Origin: Eupeodes corollae | Lineage: Eukaryota; Arthropoda; Insecta; Diptera; Syrphidae | Assembly: GCF_945859685.1 (NCBI RefSeq) | Contig: NC_079148.1 | Coordinates: forward strand, 39,629,946 to 39,693,945 | Length of the DNA stretch: 64,000 nt | Direction: 5' to 3' | Part shown: positions 1 to 12,000 of the stretch, piece by piece | Position numbering within the stretch: position 1 is the stretch's first letter | How the letters are laid out: each line of letters starts with the position of its first letter | Program-made: the position numbers and the translations under genes | The notes under the pieces: model-generated | What the model saw: the letters and a program-made list of their open reading frames with translations, nothing else | The model's database searches: none | What the model was told of the DNA's origin: nothing

Positions 1-310
1 ATGGACTAGCGTTCTACAACTCCTACAGATCCGCTTTACTCGGTTTTATCACTATTTTTCCGATTGTACGCATATTTGGACGATTAAATTGATCGAACAA
101 ATCACGAAGTGCACGGTATGCCTTTTGGTTTGAACACCCATTTTAATAATAAGCCTGGATAACTTTAACGCGTTGTTTGATTATGTATTTTTTCATGGTT
201 CAAATTGAGTTAGTTTGAAATTGAGAAATATTAAATGAATTGCAGACAAAAACTTGAAATTTAGGTGTGGCTCACATTCAACACCGGCCCTTAAAAAATT
301 AACCACCTTT
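1..310 (-). pseudogene. Mariner/Tc-like transposase, N-terminal fragment
   Basis: Read on the minus strand from an ATG near 198, the frame gives a basic start (MKKYIIKQRVKVIQAYY), one in-frame stop, then a helix-turn-helix-like stretch (KAYRALRDLFDQFNRPN) typical of the DNA-binding end of mariner/IS630-type transposases that move by a DDE/D reaction. The catalytic part would lie beyond the window edge. Positions 200-310, upstream of the transposase start, match 40200-40310, so both relics share the same 5' non-coding end. The in-frame stop makes it non-functional. The superfamily is fairly sure; the exact family is not. Confidence 0.6.
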
Positions 311-3300
311 TAGATGAGAATGAACTAAATCTAGAAAGTATGAACACCAAACTGACATTTGTGACAATAGTAATAAGATCCAGTAAAACCAACTAGATCA
401 ATTTTCATCAAATATTTCCTATACAATTTTTTTTATTTTTAAGTCTGTTCAAATTGTGTAACCTGGCATTAAAGTCTAGAACTGAAATAATTACAGAAAA
501 CAAAAACAATTTTTTATTTGCGATTGAAAAATGATTTGTTTCTTTAGACTTTGGATGTCTTTGGATCTAAATTTACGCAGCCAACCATGCGATCAATTCA
601 AGCTGAGTTTTAAATTTATTGCATCTTAAGATGCGGCCATGAGATTGCACGGAGCAGCGGTGGCGGCACAGCATTTTTTGTTGTTGCATCACCATTACCA
701 TCATCATCACCATGATAAACTCTAAATGCAATTGCCTTGCCATGAATGCCAAATAGAATGCTGAGTATAATATACCTACTATATATATTTTTAAGTTTTG
801 ATAAATTTACAAGCCAACTCGAGCATGATGTAGAGAGCGAAAGGCTTTATAACTAAGCATGTTCCAATTATTTGTGAATCTTAAATGGTGTATTTTATTT
901 GGCTAGATCTGCTATTAGTAAACAATTTCAGTTTGTTAAAAATAAAACTTTGATCATGTTTACAATGTGTCAACACCTGTGCTGGCTGAAGTCTTTAATC
1001 TATAATATAAGACTATAACTACCAGCTCTTTTTTTTTCTTTTTTCAAAATAAATATAGGAACATTCAAGTCTTAAATAAATACTTAGCCTCATTGGGGTT
1101 TTTGTTATTTAATTAAAATTTTCTTGCACCATACTATAACTATACAACCTATAACCATCATCATGATCATCATCTGAAAAATGCTTGTTTATATTAGCTA
1201 AGTGTGTGACGATGCATCTTATCCGCATATTTTTAACCATCATCCGCATGCAGCGTGTCCACATTGCATAAGACTGCGCGTTGCAGTTGCAGCAAGAGAG
1301 TGCACAGAGTGCAGCCTATTTAAAGTCGGGCTCTAGCACTGGGTTATGAGCTGCTTTGGATATAGAAAAACGATCAACGACCGATTTTTCTCCTACTTCT
1401 CTTAGTGCACCTTTAACTTAATAGTTGTGGGACCACACAAAAATATAGTGTAACAGATATCCACTATCTGCACTACTAACTTGAGATAGATCGGCCTATA
1501 TATTTTTGCTGCAGCTCGCGGCAAGGCAAGTTGAGTTTAGGTTAGGAAAAAATATGATATTTCCTTTAACATAATTTGTATTAATAAAAAGTGGATATAA
1601 TTCAATGACGACGTGACGTAGAGACGAAGGTATAAGCCGCAGTAAGACGTGGAAATGACTTTGGTTCCAATGGTTTGGTTGGTTACATCGCTGTTGTCTG
1701 TCAGTCGATCGGCTTGTGAGCAATTCACGCATGTGGTTTTGTATTATTTTTGAGCTACTGGTTAGGTGACATTCCAACCGCTATCGCTGTTTTCAGCTTT
1801 TGGTTCAGTTCCAAGTTCCAACCATAATATTACATGTGCTCCGAGTGTTGCATGATGGGCCTGCCTGTGTGATGCCGTTCTGATGTTGACGCAATATGAA
1901 AATATACGCGTAAACGTACGTAAATGTCAGTTGATATTTTGTTGCAATAGTCCAATGGTTTACGATTGATTGAAATATATTGTACCTATAACTTTACTTT
2001 GTAATGTTTCAGTGGCCCAATTGTATCCATATATAGGGAAGTGCAATAACAATTTAAATCTATCTTTGCTAATCATGATAGGTTTTATGGTCGACAAATA
2101 GATGGTGTTTTGTACATTTTTTTTACATAAACACAAGAAATTAAGGAAAAATTAGCTTATGGTAGTGGAAAATGATCTAGATTTACTTTAAAGGAATTTT
2201 ACAAGAATGCTGTCACTTTTTTGTAGGTTTCTATAAAAAGTATAATTGTAATGCAGACAAATGTTGAAATTACTTTTCTCTTTTATTTATGGGAATTGGA
2301 ATATAATATTTACCTACATTTGAATTAACATTTGAAATAACAGAGAAGCAAATTAGGAGTTTTCTTACAGGCATTACCAATTTTAGGGGACCAATACATT
2401 TCTTAACGAAAACAAGGGAAGCAAAGAAATTTCGTAACAAAAAATACCAATACTTAAGGTATAAAGTCTTATGGAACAACGTTGCCTTTACTCAATTACA
2501 ATTTAAGTTGATAAAAACTTACCAAAGTAAATTTAGAAAACCTGAGAATTTAACCCACTAAATAATAAACATTAACAAATTTTAATACAAGATAAAAGTA
2601 AAACGTTTTTGTTCAAGAAATGATGTTTTGCAATTTATTAAAATTGTTTGCAGTAGAAAATTTTATTATTAGAATATTTTAAAGCTTATGATGAACGTTT
2701 TTTCAAATTTATAATAAAGAATCGGATTGTTGGCATAATAGGCCCTTAACGGTTCCTCACAAAACAAAAAAATTAAAGGGTTCAATGTGCAAATCCACCA
2801 AGACGGCTGATACCACAATTTAGGAATTGTTTGAAGATTTTAGCAAGGGCTGTGCGGATCGACGCGGTGGCGCGGGCGTGGTGTCTTGAACCAGTAGCTT
2901 ATTTCATAATTATTGACAATTGCGACGAGTAACAATTGATCATTTTTTATTTGACAACTGTCAAATTCTGTTTCATAAACAATTTTGTAAAAATTTGTCA
3001 TGACAATGAACTTTCTTTAGTATTTTTCACTATTATAAATTTTTAATGAAATGAAAGAAAACTTACAATTTTGGAAGTGGAAATTCGGAACCATGTAGTT
3101 TACGATGGACATCGACCGTGCTTCAAAATCATCAATTTATTGGTGTGTCAGAAGTGTTTGCAATTTAATGGTGGAACAATTTTTGGGCGAAGCATTTCCT
3201 TATACTTAAACATTAAAGGACAATAGTTTTGAAAGAAAAATAGGCTAATTTTAGGCATCCCACTACGAATGCAATAAAATGCAGCTCTCTCAACTTTTAA

Positions 3301-3931
3301 ACAAATTGGTCAAATGCAACGAACATTGAAGCATAAAGGTTTTGTTCAATACCTCATCGTTTTTCGATCATAGCACATTTCAAGATTATGCAATGAAACT
3401 GTCACGAGAAATTTGTCAGTCAGTAAGAATTGGCATGTGTCAATTTTTATTAAATGGAATTTCAGTATAAAAAGAGTTATTTAAATTGATTCCTTACTCC
3501 CACCGTTGACCGAAAAGTCCAATGATACCACTCTACAATCCTCACTTAACTGTCACTCTCCTTAGATGGATTGGGTCCGAGACAACATTTTGTGAGTTTT
3601 CTCAGCCCCAAATTAGGCAAATTTATTTGCTAACATAGCCAAGAGAAAAAAAGCAAATGTTAAGAGCGTTAGAACTGAGGGGCCAATTCACGGTGCCGTA
3701 AAGTGAAACTATACCAATACCAAACATTTCCTTCAATAAATGAATTGCGGCAGGGGCTAATGTGGCGTCTTGTTGAAACTAGAGCTTCTGCATATTATGG
3801 TTGTTAAATTAATGAACGAATAAGTCAGTAATCATGGCTTGTAACTAACTTGTCAGCCTCGTTTTTATAGAAGTATTGACCGATTGTTCAATCAATTCTT
3901 ATAGCCCACCAAACAATTAATTTTTGTAGAT
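311..3931. other. Region without a recognised gene
   Basis: No open frame here resembles a known protein; the short minus frames at 1496-1777 and 2270-2479 have no recognisable content. The Cht6 initiator exon, expected upstream of 9023, may lie here or before the window. A TATA-like TATTTAAAG at about 1317-1325, following a moderately GC-richer stretch (1255-1320), is the only promoter-like feature, and it is weak. A short GC-rich island stands out at about 2850-2885. Confidence 0.4.
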
Positions 3932-4531
3932 ACTTACTTACTTACTTAAGGTGGCGCTACAGTACGGGCGGACCTGGGGCTCAACCAGCAAGCGTCTCCA
4001 TCCAGCTCGGTCCCTAGCTAGCTGTCTCCAGGTTCGCACTCCAAGTTGGTTGAGGTCCTCTCCCACCTGGGTGCGCCACCTGAGTCGCGGTCTTCCTCTA
4101 CTACGCGTCTACCTCTACTACGCAGTGGATTCGAAGACCTTCCGGGCTGGAGCGTTGATGTCCATCCACTCTACATCTAAGCCGTTGGACTTTAATTCTA
4201 CTAACTAGGTCAGTGTCGCTGTATAGCCCGTACAGTTCGTCGTTATATCTTCTCCTTCATTTTCCATCTATGCATACGGGACCAAAAATCACCCGAAGAA
4301 TTTTTCTCTCGAAGCATCCTAAGACGCTCTCATCTTTCTTTGACAGGGTCCAGGCCTCAGCGCCAAAAATAAGAACCGGGATGATGAGTGTCTTATAGAT
4401 GGTGATTTTAGATGCTCGTGAGAGGACTTTACTTCTCAATTGCCTTCTAAGTCCAAAGAAGCACCAATTTGCAAGAGTTATTCTTCGTTTGATTTAAGTG
4501 CTGGTGTCGTTGTCTGTATTAACAGCGGTGC

Positions 4532-6070
4532 CTAGGTAGACAAAATCCTTAAATACCTCAAAGTTATAGCTGTCCATGGTGATGTTTTGTCCAAGACGCC
4601 GTCGTTCTTGGTCTTGCCCTCATTCACCACTAAACCCATCTTCTTCGCTTCCGTCGCAATGCTCAAAAACGCTCCACTGACATCACGCTTTGATCTTCCA
4701 ATTATGTCAATATCATCTGCGTATCCGAGTAATTTCATGGACCTTTGGAAGATTGTGCCTCTAGTGTTGACGGTAGCGTTTTGCACAATTCTTTCCAGAA
4801 CGATGTTGAAGAAGTCGCACGACAGTGCATCGCCTTGTCTAAAACCTTTTTTGACATCAAATGCATCGGTAAGATCTTTTAAGACCTTGATAGAGCAGCG
4901 TGCGTTCTCCATCGTCATTCTGCACAAACGGATAAGTTTGATAGGGATGCCAAAACTAGACATTGCTCTGTAGAGATCTTCCCTATAGATGCTGTCATAC
5001 GCGGCTTTGAAATCGATACAGAGATGGTGGGTATCGATTTGAAGTTCCTGGGTTGTTTCCAAGATCTGCCGTAGTGTTAATATTTGGTCGATAGTGGACT
5101 TTCCTGGTCTGCAGCCATTCTGATGAGGACCAATCAGGTTGTTGAGAAATGGCTTCAGACGTTCAAATAATACGGCAGAGAGGATCTTATACGCAATGTT
5201 AAGGAGACTGATGCCTCTGTAGTTGGCGCAATTTAGAGGATCTCCCTTTTTATATATCGGGCATACTATGCTGTGATTCCACTCATCGGGCATGCTTTCT
5301 TCCGACCATATTTTGCAGATGAGTTGGTGCATGCTCCGTACCAAGTCATCGCCTGCTGCTTTGAATAGTTCGGCAGCGATGCCGTCAGCTCCAGCAGCTT
5401 TGTTTGACTTAAGTTTAGATATAGCTATCTTCACTTCGTCAAGGTCGGGTAGGCGGAATTGTTGATCTGCGTCGCTGAGGTTGAGTATTTCTATCTCCCT
5501 TACAGCGGAATTCAGTTCGTCATCGCCGTTATATAATTTGGAGAAGTGATCTTTCCATATTCTCAGCACCGACTGCGGTTCTACTACGATGTTCCCCTGA
5601 TCGTCTTTACAGGCTTCGGTTCGTGGATGGTACCCTTGGGAGGTTTTTTTTACCTTTTGGTAAAATTTACGAACCTCATTCCTGTTGTGACATCCCTCTA
5701 TCTCCTCGATTGCGCGCTTCTCATGCTCTCTTTTTTTCCATCTAAGAAGCCGGTGTTCCTCTCTCCTCTTCTGCTCGTAGAGCTCACGAGCAGCTCTAGT
5801 CCTTTTGTGCAGCGCCGTTTTGTATGCCTCTTGTTTCGCTACGTGAGCTTGCCGGCATTCGTCGTCAAACCAGTGGTTTCGCTGTGGTGGCCGTGTGAAA
5901 CCTAGCACTTCAGAGGCGGCATCTCTGATGGCTGCAAGGCAATGTTGCCACTGGTTTTCAATGCTTAATGCAGGAAGCATAGGAATCCTTAAGAGGTTAT
6001 TAGAGACACGATCGGAAAAGGACATGGCAGTCTCTTGCGATTGTAGCCGTCTAACGTCGAATCTTCTCAC
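4532..6070 (-). pseudogene. RTE reverse transcriptase ORF
   Basis: A 512-residue open frame carries, in order, a basic linker and the reverse transcriptase fingers/palm motifs: GDPLNCANYRGISLL, GCRPGKSTIDQI, the catalytic Asp region CIDFKAAYDSI, FRQGDALSCDFFNIVLERI, and the catalytic box GYADDIDIIGR (plus-strand about 4699-4733). The frame stays open for 1.5 kb, so this is a fairly young copy. It is separated by frameshifts from the endonuclease part upstream and from the C-terminal piece downstream (4257-4439). This is the part of an ORF2-type polyprotein that would make cDNA at the nicked target. Confidence 0.85.
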
Positions 6071-6157
6071 AGTACTTCCTTGTTTGGGCTTGGATCGGGA
6101 TATCCGTAGTCATACCTTGGCTACAACGAGGTAATGGTCCGAGTCAATGTTGGCCTC

Positions 6158-6811
6158 TCAGAATGTTCGGTTATCCTGGATACTGGAGAAGTGTCGTGCG
6201 TCGATCGCAATGTGGTCAATCTGGTTAACGGTTGACTGATCAGGAGATTTCCATGTCCCCTTGTGGATATTAAGATGCGTGAACTGCGTACTAGCTACCA
6301 GAACGTTTCGCCCAGCAGCGAAATCGACCAGCCTGAATCCGTTGTCGGAGGTGGTGTCGTGCAGGCTGTATCTCCCGATTATGCCACCAAAGATGCCTTC
6401 CCTTCCTAGCTTAGCATTCAAATCTCCTGAGACAATTTTAATGTCATAGCCAGTCTTGTTCCTACAACAAATCCACACCAAATAGACGCTGTCTTTGTTC
6501 TCGGTAGCAGTCGCCGTAGTAGATATCGCAGTCTTTAAGTTTGCGTTTCCCCGGTCCATCCCATCACTTCTTGGATGGCGGTAATATCTGCCTTCCAGCA
6601 GTTTAGAGCTTCCGCTAATTGTTCGGCTGCACGTGGTATGTTAAGGGACCTAACATTCCACGTACATATCCGAAGTTCGTTGTCTTTATTTAGTTTGAGT
6701 GGGTTGTCAACAGTGAATCCGTCCGTATCCGAGGCTTGTTGGTGCTTCGCAACTAAGATACTTTTTACGTGGCTAGGATGTCACCCCGACGGCACAGCCC
6801 CCAACTTCTAG
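6158..6811 (-). pseudogene. RTE apurinic-like endonuclease remnant
   Basis: The minus frame at 6559-6158 keeps the endonuclease core (DIKIVSGDLNAKLGREGIF, later TVNQIDHIAIDAR with the conserved Asp-His). Compared with copy 2, roughly 200 bp of the domain is missing between the N-terminal part (6575-6811) and this core, replaced by unrelated residues. It can no longer nick a target site. Confidence 0.75.
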
Positions 6812-7233
6812 AGCCAGATCCTTGGTATAACTCCAAGGACGGGGAGCCGGATAAACCGCTCCTTACAAGCCTGGGCTCCAAATATGTCGAAGAAGCCCTA
6901 TAAAGTAATCACTATGTAGTTCAATCTTACTGGAACTGTAGACGCCACCGTTGATTCCATCTCGAGAATTCGTCCGCTGCCGTCTGGATAAGGAGAGGTG
7001 CCTTTGTTGAAACATCTCTCCCCCCCTCTCTCGTTTGCTGCCCCCAACAACTTTCCACTGGGGTTGGAACCCAATCTCCAGTTGAGGTACTAGGCACCCG
7101 ATGTTCACCACTGTGTGGTGAGAATAGGAGTTGATAGACAGAGGTTGGTTTTGAGAAAAACCTGTGGACGCTTGTGTCCTCTTGAATGCACATGTCTGCC
7201 ATTTTAACATCAATAATAAATTAATATTCATAA

Positions 7234-7760
7234 ATCACTTGACAGTTGATAAAATGGCCGCCAGTTAAAACAGTTTTGCCAACGTTATGTTTTATACTTC
7301 TAAAAAAAACACTCGTTCTATGAACCTACGTTTGAAATTCAAGATCATTAAAGCATTTCATGTCTTGTTGAGATCCTTTTTGTAAATTTCCTAAATTTTA
7401 TAATATAAAACGGATTAATGCTTAAGTATAGGATCCGCCAAATAATTTCTTTTTTTGTAATTGCCATAAAAACATCGAGTGTAGCTTCGGCTGTGTGGAC
7501 GTTGCGCCATCCTGATAAAAGCAAATGTTGGCAATATCCTTCATTTTTTGAGAAAAATAATTCGTTCAACATGCCCGACATTGACTGTAACGGCCACTCC
7601 TTGCTCATTTTCAATGAAAAATGGCCCAATTATGCCTCTGGACCGAAATCCGCAACAAACAGTGACTCGATTGGATGTATCGGCTTTTTTGCTTGTTTAC
7701 AAACCCGCCAAGATAAAATGAGCTTCATTTGAGAAAACGATTTTTTACCAAAATGGCGGA
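7234..7760 (-). pseudogene. Mariner-like transposase fragment, C-terminal half
   Basis: The minus strand reads, with frameshifts, as part of a DDE-type transposase: SWRVCKQAKKPIHP, SLFVADFGPEA, LGHFSLKMSKEW, then a segment where the QDGATCHTA-like catalytic Asp region has become SGWRNVHTAEAT. Order and spacing match insect mariner/Tc transposases of the type seen at 39640-40310. Stops and frameshifts make it inactive. Flanking sequences near 7236-7262 and 7748-7775 may be its ends, but I could not establish matching inverted repeats. Confidence 0.55.
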
Positions 7761-9022
7761 CCCTATAGAATTGACAGGTATAAAAGTTTAATTGAAATTT
7801 CGATTGCTAATAACTTTTGTTCAAAAAAAAATAATTTTTTCAAAAGCTAATATTATTAATACAATTTTTATAATGATATGAATGAATGATATTTATATGC
7901 ACGTTTCCAACTATTAGCTACTTTTGACGGATAACAAGAAATCAACCATAGTGCAGTGTTTGACCTCTTTTTCCGTCGTCTACATAACCATTTAAAAAAC
8001 CAGTTAACTCCATTTACATAATATGTTCTTGCCGGCTCAATGTCTCTTCCTAGTATCTTTTGTGTATTGACAACCTCTACAAGGTTATTCGAATCTATTA
8101 AAATATAATTTATGAATCATTCAAATTGCTTCATACGGGTCACTGAAAGTGAAAACTAAACCAATATACGCCAAGCCCACAAACAATAAAAAAATGATTG
8201 TAAATTAAGTATTAAATTATGTAAGCTCATTCTGTGATGATGATGATGATGATTATTTTTTCTATGAATTTGATTATTTTTGTGCGCTTTCAGAGGTATT
8301 GGAATGGTATCGGTTAATTTTGATTACAAAATCAATTTTACAGGGTGAATCTTCTTGTAACCGCAGAATTTATAAAATTTCATTTGACTAAGATATCGAA
8401 ATGAGAGAGACTTTCAAAATTTAGTTTTCAAGAAATAATAATTACATTGTTTCAAATTAGAGCTTAGTAGTGTTAAAATTTAGTTCAAACACATTTAGAT
8501 ATTGAAAATTCAGCGTCAATTTATCTGTGGCATAAAGAAAATCAACTTACTCTCACAGCACCCTGTTTATTTCGTAGAATTGAATCGAAAGTTCCCCGAT
8601 TATTTTGCGGTTTTAAGTTTCGAATTGGTCGTATTTGAATAATATTCCCATCTAGAGTATAACAAAATTTGTATGAATTCAAGTCGGATGTAGCAGCTTA
8701 ATTCATCTACGATAGGGTATTTAATTTATAATTGGATTTAGATTTATAATAAGAATATAAATTGTCAACAGTAGTTGAAACCTTCCAACTTATAAAGAAT
8801 CAAAACTATTAAACTTGATACGAGTAACATTTAAATAACAATAAACATGATACCTTGATGATGAATTTTATTGGTGACATTATTTAATTTAAATGTTGTA
8901 TTAATAAAATACATTTTTGTGAATGTTTAATGATGAGTTTTTTTATAATATTAAGAAATTAAAAATTGATAACAAGTATATTAAATTTTTATTAATAAGC
9001 TATTTTTATTTTTTATTTTTAG
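7761..9022. other. AT-rich intronic or upstream DNA
   Basis: I see no gene. The stretch ends in the polypyrimidine tract and AG (9021-9022) that form the acceptor of the signal-peptide exon. A small GAT microsatellite lies near 8236-8252. Confidence 0.5.
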
Positions 9023-9083
9023 CTTCCGCGCGGAGCGGTTTGGCAGTTATTCTTCCTGCTGTGTGTGGTACTTCTTGCTAATG
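9023..9083 (+). CDS. Cht6: Cht6-like exon: signal peptide
   Basis: This 61-nt exon lies between an acceptor (T-rich tract and AG at 9021-9022) and a donor (ATG|GTGAG at 9083/9084). It reads LPRGAVWQLFFLLCVVLLAN plus one base, a typical hydrophobic signal-peptide core. Its last G joins AG at 14330-14331 to make GAG, giving AN-EVRTEERVVCYY at the start of the catalytic domain. It begins at phase 0 and has no Met, so an upstream exon must supply the start codon. It was too short to show up as an open frame. Confidence 0.75.
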
Positions 9084-12000
9084 GTGAGATATTATTTATA
9101 AGACATTTATAAAAAAAATCTATTTATTAACAAACAACAAATAAGCCTCCAATTGAAAGATTAGAATATAGGATTACACAAGTTCAATGTCCTTTGATTC
9201 AATCCAAAAGTCTAACTTGTTGTCACAATAACATGATTTTAATCAAATTAATTTTGTCACGCTTGATAAAATAAAAAGTACAACTTGATCCCGAGCACGA
9301 TCTCCGATTGGTGTTTTATAGATCTTTTATAAAATAAAAACTATAGATTGCTATGTGGGTAGGCATAAGAATGTAGCAAGTTTTAAATAATAAGCTGCTA
9401 AAAATAGATAAAAATTACTATGATTCGAAAAAAAATCCGTTAAGCTGAGCTGTGCTTGCTTCATTAATACGTCCCTAACACTTCCTAAAGTAATACCATT
9501 CTTTATACAACTTAAAACAATTTTGAGCGTGTCAAAAACATCAAAGTCAAGAAGCTTCGCTTCGGCAGTTAATTCATTATACTTAATAATAATAACTAAC
9601 TCAAAACTATGCAACTCTTCTGCTAGAATTTTCGTTAGCAGAGGAACACAGCAAGGTGGTGTTCTATCCCCTCTCCATTGGAACCAAGGGGTGAATGAAA
9701 TCCTAACTGCTCTGGATGGGGAGGGTTTTAAAGTGATTGCCTATGCGGGTGACGTTTCTATACTGGTTTCAGGAAAGCGTCTTAACACTCTTAAAGAACT
9801 CTTACAAAACGCTAAATACAAACTTATACTTTGGGCTGATCGGTGTGGACTAGCCCGGACAAAACCGATTTAGTCCTTTCTTCGAAGAAATACAAAATTC
9901 CATATGTTAACCCGCCTTATATTAAATGTATCTTATTAAAGTTCTCAGAAAGCTAAGTATCTGAGTCTTATTTTAGACAACACAATAAATTGGAAACGTA
10001 ATATAAAAGACTTACTTAGTTACTGAACTAGGGACTCACCCAACAAACTTCTCCATCTAGCTCGGTCCCTAGCTAGATGTCTATAGTTTCGCGCTCCAAG
10101 TTGGGTGAGATCACCTTCCACTTGTGCGCGCCACCTGATCCGCGGTCTTCCTCTACTGCGCTGTCCTGTGGGTGCGGATTCGAAGACTTTCCGGGCCGGA
10201 GCATTGGTTTCCATGCGCTCTACGTGACCCAGCCATCTTAGTCGTGGACTTTTACTCTACTGGCTAAGTCTACGTCGCTGTACAGCCCGTACAGTTCGTC
10301 ATTCCATCTTCTCCTCCACTCCCCTTCGATGCATACGGGACCGTAGATCACACGAAAAACTTTTCTCTCGAAGCGACCCAAGGTCCTTTCATCCGCTTTT
10401 GTCATTGTCCATTCTTATGCACCGTCTAGCACGGGGATGATAAGGGTCTTATATAGCAACACTTTGGTCCCTCGAGAGATTACTGTACCACTCAATTGCT
10501 TTCTTAGTCCAAAGAAACAGCGGTTAGCAAGAGTTATTCTGCGTTTGATCCAAGCGCTGGTGTTGTTTTCTGCGTTTACAGCGGAGCCTAGGTAGACGAA
10601 GTCCTTGACTACCTCAAAGTTACGTCTGTCGATTGTGACGCTTTGACCAAAACGTCGGTGTTGTATGTCCTTTCTAGACGGCACCATGTACTTTGTTTTG
10701 CCCTCATTAACCGTTAAACCCATTTTTGCCGCTTCTGCCTCAATACTCACAAAAGCCCCATTGACATCACGCTGAGTTCTTCCGATTATGTCAATGTCAT
10801 CAGCATATGCCAGTAATTGGACAGATAAAAGATAGTGCCTCTAGTGCTGACGTGTGAGCTCTGCACTATTCTTTTAAGCACGATGTTAAACAAATCACAT
10901 GACAGTGCATCACCTTGTCTAAAACCTTTTTTGACATCGAAAGGTTCTGTTAAGTTGTTTCCAACCTTTATGGAACAGCGTGAATTCTCCATGGTCATCC
11001 TGCACCAACGGATGAGTTTGGCAGGGATGCCAAAACTAGACATGGCTCTATACAGCTCGTCCCTGTAGATGCTGTCATATGCGGCCTTGAAATCGATGAA
11101 AAGATGGTGTGTGTCGATTTGGTGTTCTTGAGTTTTTTCCAGGATCTGCCGTAATGTGAATATTTGATCAACTGTGGACTTTCCTGGTCTAAAACCACAC
11201 TGATAAGGACCTATCAGGTTGTTGACGATGGGCTTTAGACGTTCACATATTACGGCAGAGAAGGTTTTATAGGCGATGTTAAGTAGACTTATTCCTCTAT
11301 AGTTGGAGAAGTTAAGAGGGTCTCCTTTTTTCAGGATCGGGCAAACAATACTGAGGTTCCATTCATCGGACATGTTTTTTCCGACCATATCTTACAGATA
11401 AGTTGGTGCATGCTCCTAACCAACTTATCTTCAGCTGCTTTAAAGAGCTCGGCATTCAAGCCATCCGCTCCAGCGGCCTTATTAGTCTTCAGCTTAGATA
11501 TGGCTATCTTTACTTCGTCTAAGTCGGGAGGACGGGATTGTTGGCTTTCGTCGTCTATGTTGAATAGATCATCCTGCCTGACAGCGGAATTCAGCTCGTG
11601 GTTTACGTTATACAGTCTGCAGAAGTGGTCCTCCATATCGTCAGCATTGACTGCGGTTCCACTATGATGTTTCCACTTTCGTCTTTGCAGCCTTCGGTTC
11701 TAGGTTTATGTACGTGTGAATTTCGTTTCACCTGTTCATAAAACTTTCGAACCTCATTCCTGCTTTTATACCTCTCAACATCTTCGACAGCACGCTTCTC
11801 ATGCCCTCTCTTTTTCCTTTTGAGAAGTCGGCGTTCCTCTCGTCTCTTCTGCTCATAGAGCTCACGAGCAGCTCTCGTCCTTTAATGCAGTGCCACTTTG
11901 CGTGCCTGTTGTTTGGCATCATTTGCCTGCCGACATTCTTCATCAAACCAGGGGTTCCTTGTTGGTGGCTGTTTGAAACCCAGCACATAAGAGGCGGCTT

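Larger units (their letters stand above)
3932..7200 (-). mobile_element. RTE-type non-LTR retrotransposon, copy 1 (degraded)
   Basis: On the minus strand this runs from a 5' untranslated part (about 7200 to 6860), through endonuclease remnants (6811-6158) and a long reverse transcriptase frame (6070-4532), to a C-terminal piece (4439-4257) and a 3' tail of four ACTT units (plus-strand 3932-3947). Such elements copy themselves by target-primed reverse transcription, and short tandem 3' tails are typical of the RTE clade. The sequence is clearly homologous to copy 2 (10011-13205). The middle of the endonuclease is deleted relative to copy 2, and several frameshifts make it inactive. Positions 6962-7200 extend further 5' than copy 2 does. 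Confidence 0.85.

Noticed and set aside
616..735. ATG frame MRLHGAAVAAQH... as the missing Cht6 initiator exon
   Set aside because: It runs into a His-rich stretch and a stop, and no good phase-0 donor was found; the support is too weak.
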